Shown: positions 41,886-52,373 of the stretch, in pieces | Layout of the letters: each line of letters starts with the position of its first letter | Numbering within the stretch: position 1 is the first letter of the stretch | NCBI GenBank assembly: GCA_039105265.1 | Contig: JAPFFF010000001.1 | Location: 1,364,001-1,428,000, forward strand | Reading direction: 5' to 3' | Length of the DNA: 64,000 nucleotides | Source of the DNA: Tritrichomonas musculus | Lineage: Eukaryota > Parabasalia > Tritrichomonadida > Tritrichomonadidae | Notes under the pieces: generated by a model | The model's database searches: none | Told to the model about the DNA's origin: nothing | The model's input: the letters and a program-made list of their open reading frames with translations, nothing else | Made by a program: the position numbers and the translations under genes

Positions 41886-42071
41886 TTACGGGCCAAACAT
41901 GTGGCCCGTGTGAATTTTGCTTCCTCTCAATTTTAATGCCTGATTTTCTTCCATAAGAAAAATGACAAAAATTTCTGAATTTGAAAAATATTTTTGGAGA
42001 TCTTGTTTGAATTGTCTTAAAACTCGGTCAACCTTAGAAGTAAAATTCCGAACACGATGATGATTGTTCAC
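41886..42071 (-). pseudogene. DUF3447 N-terminal fragment
   Basis: A 61-codon frame reads NNHHRVRNFTSKVDRVLRQF then KYFSNSEIFVIFL, clearly the same stretch as SHHRSNCFFNKLEKIL ... NSEIFNIF in the gene at 30612. Nothing before or after it continues the domain, so it is a relic. It lies antisense, just downstream of the large split ankyrin gene. Confidence 0.75.
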
Positions 42072-42080
42072 AAAGCTTGG

Positions 42081-42085
<5 letters not shown>

Positions 42086-42116
<31 letters not shown>
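42086..42116 (+). repeat. 31-nt poly-A tract
   Basis: An uninterrupted run of 31 A, the longest homopolymer I noticed. It adjoins the DUF3447 relic. It may be a slippage tract or an assembly-sensitive site. Confidence 0.8.
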
Positions 42117-42117
<1 letters not shown>

Positions 42118-42130
42118 CCTAATAAACATT

Positions 42131-42580
42131 TTAATAGTTTCCTAATATTTTTGATGCACTGTCAATATGTTTAAGTGCTTTTTTAATTCGATCTTCATTA
42201 TGAATACAACGTGATGCGTTATTTGGATATTTTGAATAGAACAAATTTGAGTTTCCATATGTAGCTGTGTTTGTTCGTGATTGTGAATTTGAGTTTGAAT
42301 ATATTTTTGTGTTTGAATACAATAAAAGATCAGATTGTGGTTTTTGTGGGAGAGGTCTTAATCTTTCGTATGGAAAAGAACGTTCATATTCAGAAGTGCA
42401 ACGTCCTGATTTCATTCCTGGATAATTCTTTTCAAAATCATTTTGATATTCTGATCCTGAAGGAATATTTGACCAATGATTTCGACTTTGACAAATTTTT
42501 GAAGTTTGAGGATTACGGTTGCATAAGACTTCTTCTATGTTTCTGTCATCTGAACATTCGAGATAGAGAGAACTGTGCAT
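42131..42580 (-). CDS. Hypothetical Ser/Asn-rich protein, 149 aa
   Basis: Begins MHSSLYLECSDDRNIEEVLC, has a low-complexity Ser/Asn/Thr/Tyr centre (YSNTKIYSNSNSQSRTNTAT) and ends with a short helix (RIKKALKHIDSASKILGNY). Upstream on the minus strand are TCATT and TCACTT, both initiator-like, within 30 nt of the ATG, which favours this strand over the shorter antisense frame. No domain recognised. Confidence 0.55.
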   Translation of the reverse strand: MHSSLYLECSDDRNIEEVLCNRNPQTSKICQSRNHWSNIPSGSEYQNDFEKNYPGMKSGRCTSEYERSFPYERLRPLPQKPQSDLLLYSNTKIYSNSNSQSRTNTATYGNSNLFYSKYPNNASRCIHNEDRIKKALKHIDSASKILGNY

Positions 42581-43200
42581 TTTATTTAATAAAATGAAGT
42601 GAATGATGTTCGTCTATAAATATATCGATAATATAGATATTTTTTATTTTTGAATACTGGCTTTTTATTTTCATTTATATTCAAATAACTAATTGAATTT
42701 TATATGAATTATTTCATTTCTCAGAAAAAATTGAGTAAATAAATCAACAAAATAAAATTAATGAAAATATTATTTTCATCTGTAATTTTCCCGAAATTCA
42801 ATGGATAAATCATAATATCATGATATGCTTATATACTTTTCTCTCATATATTATCTTCTAATATTTTAAGAAAAAAAATAAAGAATGTTTTTCATCTTAA
42901 TATTTTTATATATATAACATAAAACTATGTATTAAAGCGTAAAGATATTTATATTTTGTAAAAATTCATGCCTTTATGAAGAAATTTTAGGATTAATTCT
43001 GTATATAATATATTTTTGCATATATCATTATTAAAAATTTCATAAATAGTTATTATTACAAAATATTATAATATAAATTTAATGAATGCATAGGAGAATG
43101 TCGTTCTTAAGGATCGGATTCGATTCTCAACTGAATTAAAATTTCCAAAATTTTATCTTGAAATTTTCACTTTTTCAAAAAAAATTTTTGAGATAAATTT
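42581..43200. other. AT-rich divergent intergenic region
   Basis: Lies between divergent genes. TCACTT at 43167-43172, about 30 nt before the next ATG, fits the initiator consensus. No other element recognised. Confidence 0.4.
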
Positions 43201-46200
43201 ATGTTTTTGAACATTTTAAAAGAGCAAGCTCAGATTTATATATTAGATAAGAAAGATAATTATGAACATGTTCTTTCATTTTTAGAAAAAAATGATTCTA
43301 ATGATCGTGATTTTCTTGATTTACTTCGATTTATTAATAGTAAAAGAATCAGTAAAAATCGCCAAGAATACGAACTTTTTCTCCGAATGATAATAAATAT
43401 TGCAAATACGCATCACCGTAGCCAATCTTTTTTCACCAAGATCGAAATATTTTTATTACAACTAGGAGAAGATATCAAACAAATTTTTTCCAATACAGAC
43501 ATTTTCAATATTTTTAGTAGCAACAAAAAAATTCTGCTTTTTCTTATTGAAAACAAAATAATAACCGTTGATCAAAATATCTGTATTGAAATATTTAATT
43601 TAAATGATTCCAATGGAATGAGATACTGCTATTTCTTCTTTCCTGAAATCAAACCATTTATTAAAGAAGAAACAATCAAGCATATAGAGAATGAACTATT
43701 ATCGCTAGATTCGAATATTTTCCACAATTTTGATGAAAAACGTCACGAAGGTGAAAATGACTCCTACATTTGTTCATTAATCCGTAATGATGCGATTGAT
43801 GACTTTATCTCGTATGTAAACCAGTCAAATATTCCATTAACGATGCAAATTTCACCTTCACTTTTTGAGACGAATTCATATCTCATTGAAAACGCCACAC
43901 CAACTCTAATTGAGTATGCAACCTTCTTTGGATCGACACAAATCTTCCATTATTTAAGAATGAACGATATTGAATTAAATCCGTTTCTTTGGTACTATTC
44001 AATTCATTCAAATAATGCTGAATTGGTTCATTTTATTGAATCGAACACCGTCAAGCCTGAAGGGAATACCTATGACGACTATCTTATTGAAGCAATTAAA
44101 TGCCATCATAATGCCATAGCTGAATACATACAAAACTATTGCCAATTAGCAGAAGACATTTACACAGATGGACTTTTTATCAGCACAATCGTTCAATATC
44201 AAAATTATTCGTTTTGGAATTATGTTTACACTAGTTTAGGTCCAGGCCCTTCCTTTTTTTATCTGTATTATTACGATCGTTTCACATTGGTGAATTTAAT
44301 TGCCGATTTTTGGCATCAGAATAGAAACAATCCTTCAGTAAAAGACAAATTTTTTTCTGCATCATCTGTTTACGACAGATTAATGCAAGTTGATAAACTG
44401 GACAAAGACACGATCAAAAAATATGGTGCATCTGTATATTTAGCAATTCCACCATCTGTTATTTCTATTGGCAAAGAAACATTTAATTCACTTGAAAAAC
44501 TACGACGGGTTAAAATACCATTCTCAGTGTCAAGCATAGGTAAAGGAGCATTTTTCTATTGCTCTCATTTGGAAAGTGTAACAATTCCTTCTTCAGTGAC
44601 AAAAATTGAAAAAGAAACATTTCAATATTGTATAGAATTAAAAGAAGTTATAATTCCTTCATCTGTAACTGAGATTGGATCATATGCTTTTTGTAATTGT
44701 GAAAATTTGAAAAGTGTTACAATTCCTTTTTCAGTTACAAAAATCAGTTATTATACATTCTATGGTTGCAAGCTTTTGCAACAAGTTTTTCTATCGCCAA
44801 ATTTAATGGTGATTGAATATGAAGCTTTTTCTGAATGCACATTATTGAAAGAAATAATTTTACCTCCATCTTTGAAAACGATTGGAAAATGTGCATTTGA
44901 AAATTGTAAAGCATTGAGACAATTAACAATTCCTTCTTCTGTTACTTATATCGGTGATGGTGCTTTTAGTGGCTGCAATAATCTCAATCAATTAACAGTT
45001 GATTCAGAAGACTATGGAATTCAAAACTATGCCTTCAGTGGCATGATGACTATGAGAATCTTTTGCAGCACTAAAAAAACTCCTAAAAAATTGCTTAAGG
45101 GATGCACGAGTTTAATTAGTGTTTCAATTATGTCACCAGTAACAGCAATTGGTGAATATTGTTTTGATGGTTGTGTTTCATTAAATGAATTGATAATTCC
45201 TGACTCAGTGACTTCTTATGAATCTAATTCTTTCAGTGGATGTTATTCCTTAAAAAATATTAAATTTCCGCCATATTTTGAATCACTTGGATCTTTTGCT
45301 TTTTATAGATGTAAATTTTTAGAAATATCTCTTCCACATTCATTGAAAAAAATTGGACATTATGCTTTCTCTGAAACTCCAATCAGAGAAATTACAGTTC
45401 CTCCTTCAGTCACTTCAATTGGATCAGGTGCATTCAAAAACTGTGTAAATCTTGTACAAGCAACAATTCCTTCTTCTGTTACAAAAATTGAATCATCTAC
45501 ATTTGAAGGATGCTCGTCTCTTCCTACAATAAATCTTCCATCATCAATCACATCGATTGGTGATGCTGTTTTTAAAAACTGTCTAATATTTAATAATTTT
45601 AAAATACCTGAACATGTTGAATCACTTGGAAATGAAATATTCAGTGGATGTCCTTTACTTGAACAAATGATAATGCCACCTTCGGTTAAGACGATAGGTG
45701 ATTATGCATTTTTCGAATGCCCGATATTGTCATATGTTTTTATTTCTCCTTCAGTGACTGCATTGAAATATAAAGCATTCAGCAAGTGTGATTCATTGAC
45801 ACAAATATTGATTCCTCCTTCGGTTAAATCAATTGGTCCTCATGCTTTTGATGACTGCAAAAACTTGTCACAAGTAATATTTCAATCAGATGAAGATTCA
45901 TCATCTAATTATAGTTATTCTTCTCCATCTTCATGCGTCATTGGCGAATATGCTTTTCTTAGATGCACCTCATTGACCAGCATTGCAATTCCTTCCTATA
46001 TCACTGCAATTGAAGAAGGTGCTTTTAAAGGTTGCACAGCATTAACTGAAATAATAATTCCTTATTCAATTACATCAATTGGCAAGTTTGCCTTTGATGA
46101 ATGCACTAAGTTGCCTTCAATAACAATTCCGGTGTCAGTTTCTGCGATTTCTTCTTTTGCATTCAGAGAATGCATTTCATTACAAGAAATTACAATTCCT

Positions 46201-46893
46201 CCCTTGGTCAGACGAATTGAAAATGACACTTTCAGAGAATGCAAATTACTGTCTAAAGTAGTAATGCAAAACACTGTCTCTTTTATCGGTGACAATGCAT
46301 TCCGTGGATGCTCTTCATTGTGCCAAATAAACATTCCTTCTTGTCTGATTTCAATTGGATCTTATGCGTTTGGAAAATGTTCTTTGTTGGAACAGTTTCC
46401 AATTCCTTTATCAGTGGAATTGATCGGTGATGGCGCATTCTATGAATGCAGAAAATTGACTGAAATGAAAATTCCTCAAAAAGTGACAAAAATAAAAAAT
46501 AACACGTTTGAAGAGTGCTCGTCTTTGTTAAAAGTGTCAATTGAATCAAAATTGACTTTGATCGGAATTGGAGCTTTTCGTGGCTGCTCTTCATTGATTG
46601 AAATAATGATTCCTCCTTTTGCACCAATCACTTCAATTGAGTCTTCGGCATTCTTCGGATGCTCCTCTTTGATGGAAATATTTATTCCTTTTTCAATGAC
46701 AATAATTAAAGAAAATACTTTTAATGGCTGCTCGTCTCTTGTGAATGTAACTATTCCTCCTAACTTGGTTTCAATTGAAGCATATGCTTTCAGATGTTGC
46801 GAGTCATTAAAACAAATAAAAATTTCTTCAAATACTAAAATAAATAAGGATGCATTCTCTGATTGTCCATCATTAGAAATAACATTTCTATAA
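43201..46893 (+). CDS. DUF3447 head fused to BspA-like LRR array
   Basis: A 1230-residue protein in one frame. Residues 1-350 are the DUF3447/ankyrin head found in the two split ankyrin genes (THHRSQSFFTKIEIFLLQL, GENDSYICSLIRNDAIDDF, IEYATFFGSTQIFHYLRM, CHHNAIAEYIQN). From about 415 to 1225 the chain is about 33 BspA/TpLRR (LRR_5) repeats of 23-24 residues, such as IPSSVTKIEKETFQYCIELK and IPPSVKSIGPHAFDDCKNLS. There is no signal peptide, membrane helix or cytoplasmic tail, so it is probably intracellular. The array is uninterrupted, unlike the ankyrin arrays attached to the same head elsewhere in the window. A protein-interaction role is likely. Confidence 0.9.
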   Translation: MFLNILKEQAQIYILDKKDNYEHVLSFLEKNDSNDRDFLDLLRFINSKRISKNRQEYELFLRMIINIANTHHRSQSFFTKIEIFLLQLGEDIKQIFSNTDIFNIFSSNKKILLFLIENKIITVDQNICIEIFNLNDSNGMRYCYFFFPEIKPFIKEETIKHIENELLSLDSNIFHNFDEKRHEGENDSYICSLIRNDAIDDFISYVNQSNIPLTMQISPSLFETNSYLIENATPTLIEYATFFGSTQIFHYLRMNDIELNPFLWYYSIHSNNAELVHFIESNTVKPEGNTYDDYLIEAIKCHHNAIAEYIQNYCQLAEDIYTDGLFISTIVQYQNYSFWNYVYTSLGPGPSFFYLYYYDRFTLVNLIADFWHQNRNNPSVKDKFFSASSVYDRLMQVDKLDKDTIKKYGASVYLAIPPSVISIGKETFNSLEKLRRVKIPFSVSSIGKGAFFYCSHLESVTIPSSVTKIEKETFQYCIELKEVIIPSSVTEIGSYAFCNCENLKSVTIPFSVTKISYYTFYGCKLLQQVFLSPNLMVIEYEAFSECTLLKEIILPPSLKTIGKCAFENCKALRQLTIPSSVTYIGDGAFSGCNNLNQLTVDSEDYGIQNYAFSGMMTMRIFCSTKKTPKKLLKGCTSLISVSIMSPVTAIGEYCFDGCVSLNELIIPDSVTSYESNSFSGCYSLKNIKFPPYFESLGSFAFYRCKFLEISLPHSLKKIGHYAFSETPIREITVPPSVTSIGSGAFKNCVNLVQATIPSSVTKIESSTFEGCSSLPTINLPSSITSIGDAVFKNCLIFNNFKIPEHVESLGNEIFSGCPLLEQMIMPPSVKTIGDYAFFECPILSYVFISPSVTALKYKAFSKCDSLTQILIPPSVKSIGPHAFDDCKNLSQVIFQSDEDSSSNYSYSSPSSCVIGEYAFLRCTSLTSIAIPSYITAIEEGAFKGCTALTEIIIPYSITSIGKFAFDECTKLPSITIPVSVSAISSFAFRECISLQEITIPPLVRRIENDTFRECKLLSKVVMQNTVSFIGDNAFRGCSSLCQINIPSCLISIGSYAFGKCSLLEQFPIPLSVELIGDGAFYECRKLTEMKIPQKVTKIKNNTFEECSSLLKVSIESKLTLIGIGAFRGCSSLIEIMIPPFAPITSIESSAFFGCSSLMEIFIPFSMTIIKENTFNGCSSLVNVTIPPNLVSIEAYAFRCCESLKQIKISSNTKINKDAFSDCPSLEITFL

Positions 46894-47390
46894 TTATAAA
46901 AAATGATTATTTTTATAATATAAATATTTATCATTAGTGTTTTTTTTTTAAGAGTAAACAAAGGTCATGACACGATTCAAAAATTGATCGTTTTATTTGA
47001 ATTTTTTTGAGTGAAAAAATGAAAAGAAAAAAAAATGATAGTAAAAAAATTGAATTAAAAAAAATATTTTCAATAGAAAAAGTTTATATGAATAAAAAAT
47101 TTATTTTTTAGATTAATTGTTTAATGATTTAATTAAGGAATGGTTTTTTCAATATCTCTCTTGCTTTATACAACTTAGATGCTTTATTGTAAGTTGATTT
47201 TATGGATCTTTTTTCAAAATATGAAGATAATTTTGTACAATTTGGACCAATATCATTCACGAGCTTCTTAAGCAAATTAATATCTTTCAATGACCATGGA
47301 CATTGCTTCGTAATCTTTTCTTTGTATCTATTTTGAATGTTAGGTACCGTGGCAGGATTGACATATATATCTGAGCTTATAATATTTTTT
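46894..47390. other. Intergenic with possible weak gene debris
   Basis: AT-rich. About 47110-47360 has more mixed composition, but I could not match it to a family. Confidence 0.3.
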
Positions 47391-47781
47391 TAAATATTTT
47401 TTTAAAGTGAATTTTTAATATTTTAATATTTTAAAAAAATAATGAATTTTTAATATTTTTTAAAACGCATGCATAGCTTTTTATTCCTGATTCTATACTA
47501 TATATAAATGAAATTTTATTCCAAAAACTTTCAAATTGAAGGACTACATATATTTTGAAATTTACGAAAAATAAGCCAAAAAACGCAAATTTCAAAATAT
47601 ATGTAGTCCTTCAATTTGAAAGTTTTTTGAACCAAAATATAAATATAAATGATTCAGTGTATAGAATAAAAAACAATGCAAGCGTTTTAAAAAATATCTA
47701 ATATTCATGTTTTTTTTTAAAAAAAAATAAGGTTTACAATTATAATCATATATCATATTCACTTTGAAATATTAAAAAATT
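47391..47781. repeat. Foldback (long inverted repeat) element
   Basis: The core is a perfect 41-bp inverted pair (47523-47563 and 47587-47627, starting AAAAACTTTCAAATTGAAGG) around a 23-nt loop. Similarity between the arms continues outward imperfectly through TAAAACGC(A/T)TGCAT and AAAGTGAAT to about 47391 and 47781. No coding capacity. It resembles a foldback-type MITE; I could not define a target duplication. Confidence 0.8.
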
Positions 47782-48084
47782 GATAGTTAAATCGTTTATA
47801 ATAGCTCATTTCTAATGTTAATCCTCATCGGAATTCAAAAATTAAGATTTGGAAAAAAGAGATATTATGAGATCATCTTGTCGATGAAGTTCAATTTTTT
47901 TATTGTTTTAATAAAATATGTGGTATATAACAATCATAAATATATCTTTTCTGAACAATGTATATAACGAGATATTGCAAACGAACTACCCCCTTAATAC
48001 AATTTTTGGGGCTTATTTCGCATAATTTTCAATAACAATGATAAAAAAAACTCGGTAATGTATAAAGATATAAATAAGCAAGAA
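47782..48084. other. AT-rich intergenic region
   Basis: Between the foldback element and the 3' end of the next minus-strand gene. Nothing recognised. Confidence 0.35.
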
Positions 48085-50262
48085 TTACAAATTTTTATAA
48101 AATTTACGAAGATTAATAGGAATCATTAAAATAGCAGACAAATGAAATCTTATTGAAAATTCTGTTAAATTTTCATTTAACTCAATAATATTCACTGAAC
48201 TCTCATAAAATTCATCTAAGTTAATTTCCAAAACATTTGTTGGAATTGAAATAGAATAGAATCTATTATTTTGAAATGCATGATATCCAATAATATTCAA
48301 TTCTGAATCATCCTCGAATTCAATACTTTTCAATTTGCAATCACAAAAAGCACAATTATAAATTCTCACTACATTTCTGGGAATTTTAATTTTGTCCAAA
48401 CGAGTGAACCAAAAAGCATAAGATCCAATTGTTTGCAGTTCACAATTTTGAACGAATTCAATTTTTAATGAATGGAGTAAAGAATTAAAAGCATAATATT
48501 GAATTTTATTTACATGTAAAGGAATTTGTATATTTTCAAGAGAAGAACAAGAAAATGCATAACTTTCAATGATTTTTAATTTTGAATCTTTTTCAAACCA
48601 GACATTTTTTAAAGAACGACAAAACTCGAAGGCAAAGTGGTCAATTTTTTCAATGAACGAGGGAATAGTTGCATTTATGATATTTCTACGTGCAAACAAA
48701 AGAATGTCATAAATATCACTTTCTAAGTTTGTTTTTCCAATGATGAAGTCATTGTTGTAAAACATGATATTTTCTTTTTGGCATTTGATAATTTTAATTG
48801 AATTTAATTTCATAACTCCACTACACCATCCTCTACACAAATCAACAACAGAAGAAGGCAAAACGAGGCTTTCTAAAGAAGACTCATTAAAAGCGTTTGA
48901 TTCAATTATTTTCAATTTTGAATCATTCAAAAATTCAATTTCTTTCAATTCCTTACAATTATCAAAACAATAGGAACAAATCCGAGTGACACTTGATGGA
49001 AATGTTATGTAATGCAATTTAGTCTTACAAAATGAAAATGATTCAATTTTAGATAAAATTGAATTGCTTTGAAATTGAATGCTTTCAAGCATGCAACGTT
49101 TACAAAAAGCATATTTTTTGATTGTTTTTATATAAGATGGAATTAGAGCAGTTGTAATATTGCCATTTGATCTCAAAATAGCATCAAAATTATCTTCTTG
49201 AAAATTTGTTTTTGTTAAAATTAGTTTTTGTTGATCATCTGATAATTTAATGTTTCTTTTCTTGCATGTCATAATTCTAATTAATCTCAAACGCTTCATT
49301 GCTATGAAATAAACTTCTTCAATGCATGTTGGAATTGTGATAACATCAAGCACACAGTTATCAAAAGCGTGTAAATCAATTTTTTTGATTTGAGTGTCTT
49401 TTGTAAACAGCAATTTATCGATTTTACAGTAAGAAAATGAAAATGGACCAATTTCAGTTACACTGGGTGGAATAACAATGCAGGAAAGATTGGCACAAGA
49501 AAAAGATGTTATTTGAAAAAATGAAAATTCTGATTTTTTTTGAAATTTTATCGTTTTGATGGTTGAATCATTATTTATAGCATTGCTTGAAATGCTTTTT
49601 ATGATATATTCTTGTGATTTATAATGAATTGACCTAGGAAACATCACGTTTTTATTCGCTTTAAATTCTCGATATATTGATGCTGTTTTTTCTTTTTTGT
49701 TTAAAACATAGGAAAAATTCCCTTGGACAACAACTTCATGTGTTATATTATAAATAGCATCCAGTTTGGAATTATGGCATGCTTCCAATAATAATTCTTT
49801 ATCTTTGAAATGAGGAGAAAAAATGTCAAGTTCATTTCCATGAAACAAAATATAAATGATTTTTTGGTATTTTGTTTGATAATAATCTGCAAAAACTTGT
49901 TTTTTTCCTCTTATGAATTCCAAATTTAGATGTTGGAGTGTAATAATTGATGATTTTAAATTTGATGGTTTGTGTTTGTAATATATTTGTATAAGAGGTT
50001 TCATTATATCAAATTCTTTGCTTAGATGATCATATTCCAAAAAATTATCATAGTTGATATCAGGTACTTCGCGATTTATTAAATATTTATGGAAACCAGA
50101 TAATACACTTTTACTTACCTTTGATTTTACTTTATATTTTCGTTTTGAAATCAATTTCGAGTAAATATTTGAATCAATGTTAATTAAAAATCTGCAATTA
50201 GAAGGTATTATAAATTCTCCTTCTTGAGAAATCAATTTTATCGTGAATTCTTTATTTAACAT
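48085..50262 (-). CDS. BTB-like head plus BspA-like LRR protein
   Basis: A 725-residue protein. Residues 1-100 resemble the BTB/POZ-like head of trichomonad repeat proteins (FTIKLISQEGEFIIPSNC, FHKYLINREVPDINYDNF). Residues about 165-185 are a short ankyrin-like helix pair. A linker with KTASIYR and MFPRSI parallels TASFYGF and IIPRTV in the protein at 18882, so these two proteins share an architecture. Residues about 225-715 are BspA-type LRRs, more diverged than in the other two arrays (IPPSVTEIGPFSFSYCKIDK, FPSSVTRICSYCFDNCKELK). No signal peptide or membrane helix. Confidence 0.85.
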   Translation of the reverse strand: MLNKEFTIKLISQEGEFIIPSNCRFLINIDSNIYSKLISKRKYKVKSKVSKSVLSGFHKYLINREVPDINYDNFLEYDHLSKEFDIMKPLIQIYYKHKPSNLKSSIITLQHLNLEFIRGKKQVFADYYQTKYQKIIYILFHGNELDIFSPHFKDKELLLEACHNSKLDAIYNITHEVVVQGNFSYVLNKKEKTASIYREFKANKNVMFPRSIHYKSQEYIIKSISSNAINNDSTIKTIKFQKKSEFSFFQITSFSCANLSCIVIPPSVTEIGPFSFSYCKIDKLLFTKDTQIKKIDLHAFDNCVLDVITIPTCIEEVYFIAMKRLRLIRIMTCKKRNIKLSDDQQKLILTKTNFQEDNFDAILRSNGNITTALIPSYIKTIKKYAFCKRCMLESIQFQSNSILSKIESFSFCKTKLHYITFPSSVTRICSYCFDNCKELKEIEFLNDSKLKIIESNAFNESSLESLVLPSSVVDLCRGWCSGVMKLNSIKIIKCQKENIMFYNNDFIIGKTNLESDIYDILLFARRNIINATIPSFIEKIDHFAFEFCRSLKNVWFEKDSKLKIIESYAFSCSSLENIQIPLHVNKIQYYAFNSLLHSLKIEFVQNCELQTIGSYAFWFTRLDKIKIPRNVVRIYNCAFCDCKLKSIEFEDDSELNIIGYHAFQNNRFYSISIPTNVLEINLDEFYESSVNIIELNENLTEFSIRFHLSAILMIPINLRKFYKNL

Positions 50263-50469
50263 CCATAAAAATTGAATTTCTGCCCTTTTTCTTTGGAAAA
50301 ATATGGAAAATAAGAAAAAAAAAAAAATAAAAGGTTAATATTGACCTTAACCTCCAAGGTGAAAAAAATTGTCCTTTTATTACTTTTATTCAAAAATCTT
50401 TATTTTTTACTTTTTCAATTGTCATATTTTTTATATTTTAAGTTCAAAATTTTTTTGTGAAATTTGACT

Positions 50470-50474
50470 TCATT
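50470..50474 (+). promoter_or_regulatory. Possible initiator TCATT
   Basis: TCATT is 27 nt upstream of ATG50502, supporting that ATG over the upstream GTG of the open frame. Confidence 0.3.
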
Positions 50475-50501
50475 ATTTTATTTAACAAGAATCAAAAAAG
50501 G

Positions 50502-51809
50502 ATGGAAAAATTCTACATTTACAGTGACTTGCAAATTTTATTATTATCTATGTATAGTGATGAAGAAATCATCCAGGTCAAAGAATTTATTGAAACAAAT
50601 AATTTGTTCGAAAATACAAGAAAATCACTTTCTACAATGAAATTAATTGCATCAATTGTCTATGCAAGACCTGAACTTATTGATAATATTATTAAATTGT
50701 TATCATATTTTGAAAATATTGAAATTGAAAATTATCCACCTAGATATAAATGGTTATCACATTTCACAGTAATTTGGAGATATAAACTAATTGATTATCT
50801 TTTATATTATTCACCAGAAAAAGATTCAGAAATATTTGATAGCGATATTAATTTAGATAATCCCTGCATCAATGCAATATATGACGATGATATTGAACAA
50901 CTTCAACAATTAATTTCACTTAATAACATTAACTTGAATGAACCAATTTCATATTTTTATAATTTTAAAAAGAGTTTATACAATAATGCTACTTTACTTC
51001 AATATTCAGCTTTATTTGGTTCTATTAAATGTTTTAAATATCTCTTAATGAATTCAGAAAATACCGATTATGATTCTTTGTTGAAATATTCTATTGCAGG
51101 TGGAAACTATGGTATTATTCATATAACAGAAAATGGAATTCAAAATCCATATACAAAGTCGAATAATAATCTTTTGTATTTAGCAATTCAGCATATGAAT
51201 AATGATTTAATCGAATATATAATCGATAATTATGATATAAAAATAAATGCAGAATGTTATATACAATGTATATATTCATCCAATTACGATGCATTTTTAG
51301 CAATCATGGAAATTGATGAAAATAAAAACATCAATGAATATGGTGAAATTGGATCAACTCCTTTAGATATTGCTGCATTTGAAGGATATCTTAATTTCAC
51401 AAAATTTTTGTTTTCTTTAAATGTAGTTGATGCTTTTAAATTGAATAATTATGGTCATAGTATTCTTCGTTCTGCAATGAAAATGGAAAATATTGATACT
51501 GTTAAATTCATCATCAAACACAATTATCTTAGTAATAATTATAATTACAAGTTTCAAGATTATTTTTATGCTTATTTTTTTTGTAACAAAAATATTTCAA
51601 ATTTATTTACAATTAAAAGTAATGAGGATGATTACTTATATGATGATACTGATGATTTTATAGAAGAAAATCATTGTTATATAAAATTCATGAAATTGAG
51701 AAATTTGTCAAAATTCAATAATAATTTGAAAAGCAAAATAGAACGAAATAAACTTTTTAAAAAGCAAATTAGAGAATATCAAAAAACTTTTGTTATCGAT
51801 GACCAATAA
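50502..51809 (+). CDS. Ankyrin protein of the DUF3447 type, uninterrupted
   Basis: The frame opens at a GTG (50457), but the first ATG is 50502 (MEKFYIYSDLQILLLSM), giving 435 residues. The N-terminal 170 residues are a diverged helical head. LLQYSALFGSIKCFKYLLMN matches the DUF3447 signature, followed by ankyrin-like units (NLLYLAIQHMNNDLIEYIID, STPLDIAAFEGYLNFTKFLF, HSILRSAMKMENIDTVKFII). The repeats follow one another with ordinary loops such as NINEYGEIGSTPLD and no spacer DNA, a useful contrast with 30612 and 37068. The end is basic and Asn/Lys-rich. Confidence 0.85.
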   Translation: MEKFYIYSDLQILLLSMYSDEEIIQVKEFIETNNLFENTRKSLSTMKLIASIVYARPELIDNIIKLLSYFENIEIENYPPRYKWLSHFTVIWRYKLIDYLLYYSPEKDSEIFDSDINLDNPCINAIYDDDIEQLQQLISLNNINLNEPISYFYNFKKSLYNNATLLQYSALFGSIKCFKYLLMNSENTDYDSLLKYSIAGGNYGIIHITENGIQNPYTKSNNNLLYLAIQHMNNDLIEYIIDNYDIKINAECYIQCIYSSNYDAFLAIMEIDENKNINEYGEIGSTPLDIAAFEGYLNFTKFLFSLNVVDAFKLNNYGHSILRSAMKMENIDTVKFIIKHNYLSNNYNYKFQDYFYAYFFCNKNISNLFTIKSNEDDYLYDDTDDFIEENHCYIKFMKLRNLSKFNNNLKSKIERNKLFKKQIREYQKTFVIDDQ

Positions 51810-52373
51810 AATAAAATATTTATTGAAATATTATTTCACTAATATATTGTCTCCAACTATTTTTCCCCAAAAAATAGTGATTGAGCAAAATTCTCATTTA
51901 TATTTATTATATTTCTAAAAATTAATAAATTTTGAATAAATAATTATTGTGAATATTAACCCGGACCAATAGAACTTTTTGTTCTTCTAATTCTATGAAA
52001 TCAAATTTTTTTCTCAAGAATTCTATAAAAAAAAATTCTCTTGGTCGGAGTCGAACCGACATCTCAGGCTTCACCAACCTGTGTAATTTACCGTTAAACC
52101 ACAAGAGAAGGATATTTTTATAAATTGAATATGATTAAAAATTTTTTTTTCATTCTTTGTGCATTTTTCTAATAAATTCTTTGAGTCCATTCTATTGCGT
52201 TGTCAATAAAAATGATAAGATATTAGAACAAACTTAGAAAGATAAGTCACAAAGACTATGAAAACAAACTTCTTTGTGTTTGATTCTTAATGATAATAAA
52301 TTTTTTTGAGAAAACAAAGCTATTTCAAAAAAAAAATTATTTATTTTTTATTTAAAAATTAATTTTTATTAAA
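51810..52373. other. Intergenic with one tRNA
   Basis: Apart from the tRNA at 52036-52108, the stretch is AT-rich with nothing recognised. Confidence 0.4.
52036..52108 (-). tRNA. tRNA, anticodon probably GTG (His), atypical loop
   Basis: Acceptor stem TCTCTTG/CAAGAGA with discriminator A and a long T-run terminator. The T arm TCGGT.TCGACT has a perfect B box (GGTTCGACTCC). The anticodon stem CAGGT/GCCTG closes a 7-nt loop TGGTGAA. By position the anticodon is GTG, but base 33 is G instead of the near-universal T. The D stem pairs only in its first two positions. It is either a divergent functional tRNA or a decaying one, and the amino acid is not certain. Confidence 0.65.

Noticed and set aside
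42086-42116. Poly-A tract as the tail of a retrocopied mRNA
   Set aside because: The adjacent fragment is in the opposite sense and no target duplication is visible.
42271-42597. 108-codon plus-strand frame
   Set aside because: Antisense to the better supported minus-strand frame, with a hydrophobic, composition-driven translation.
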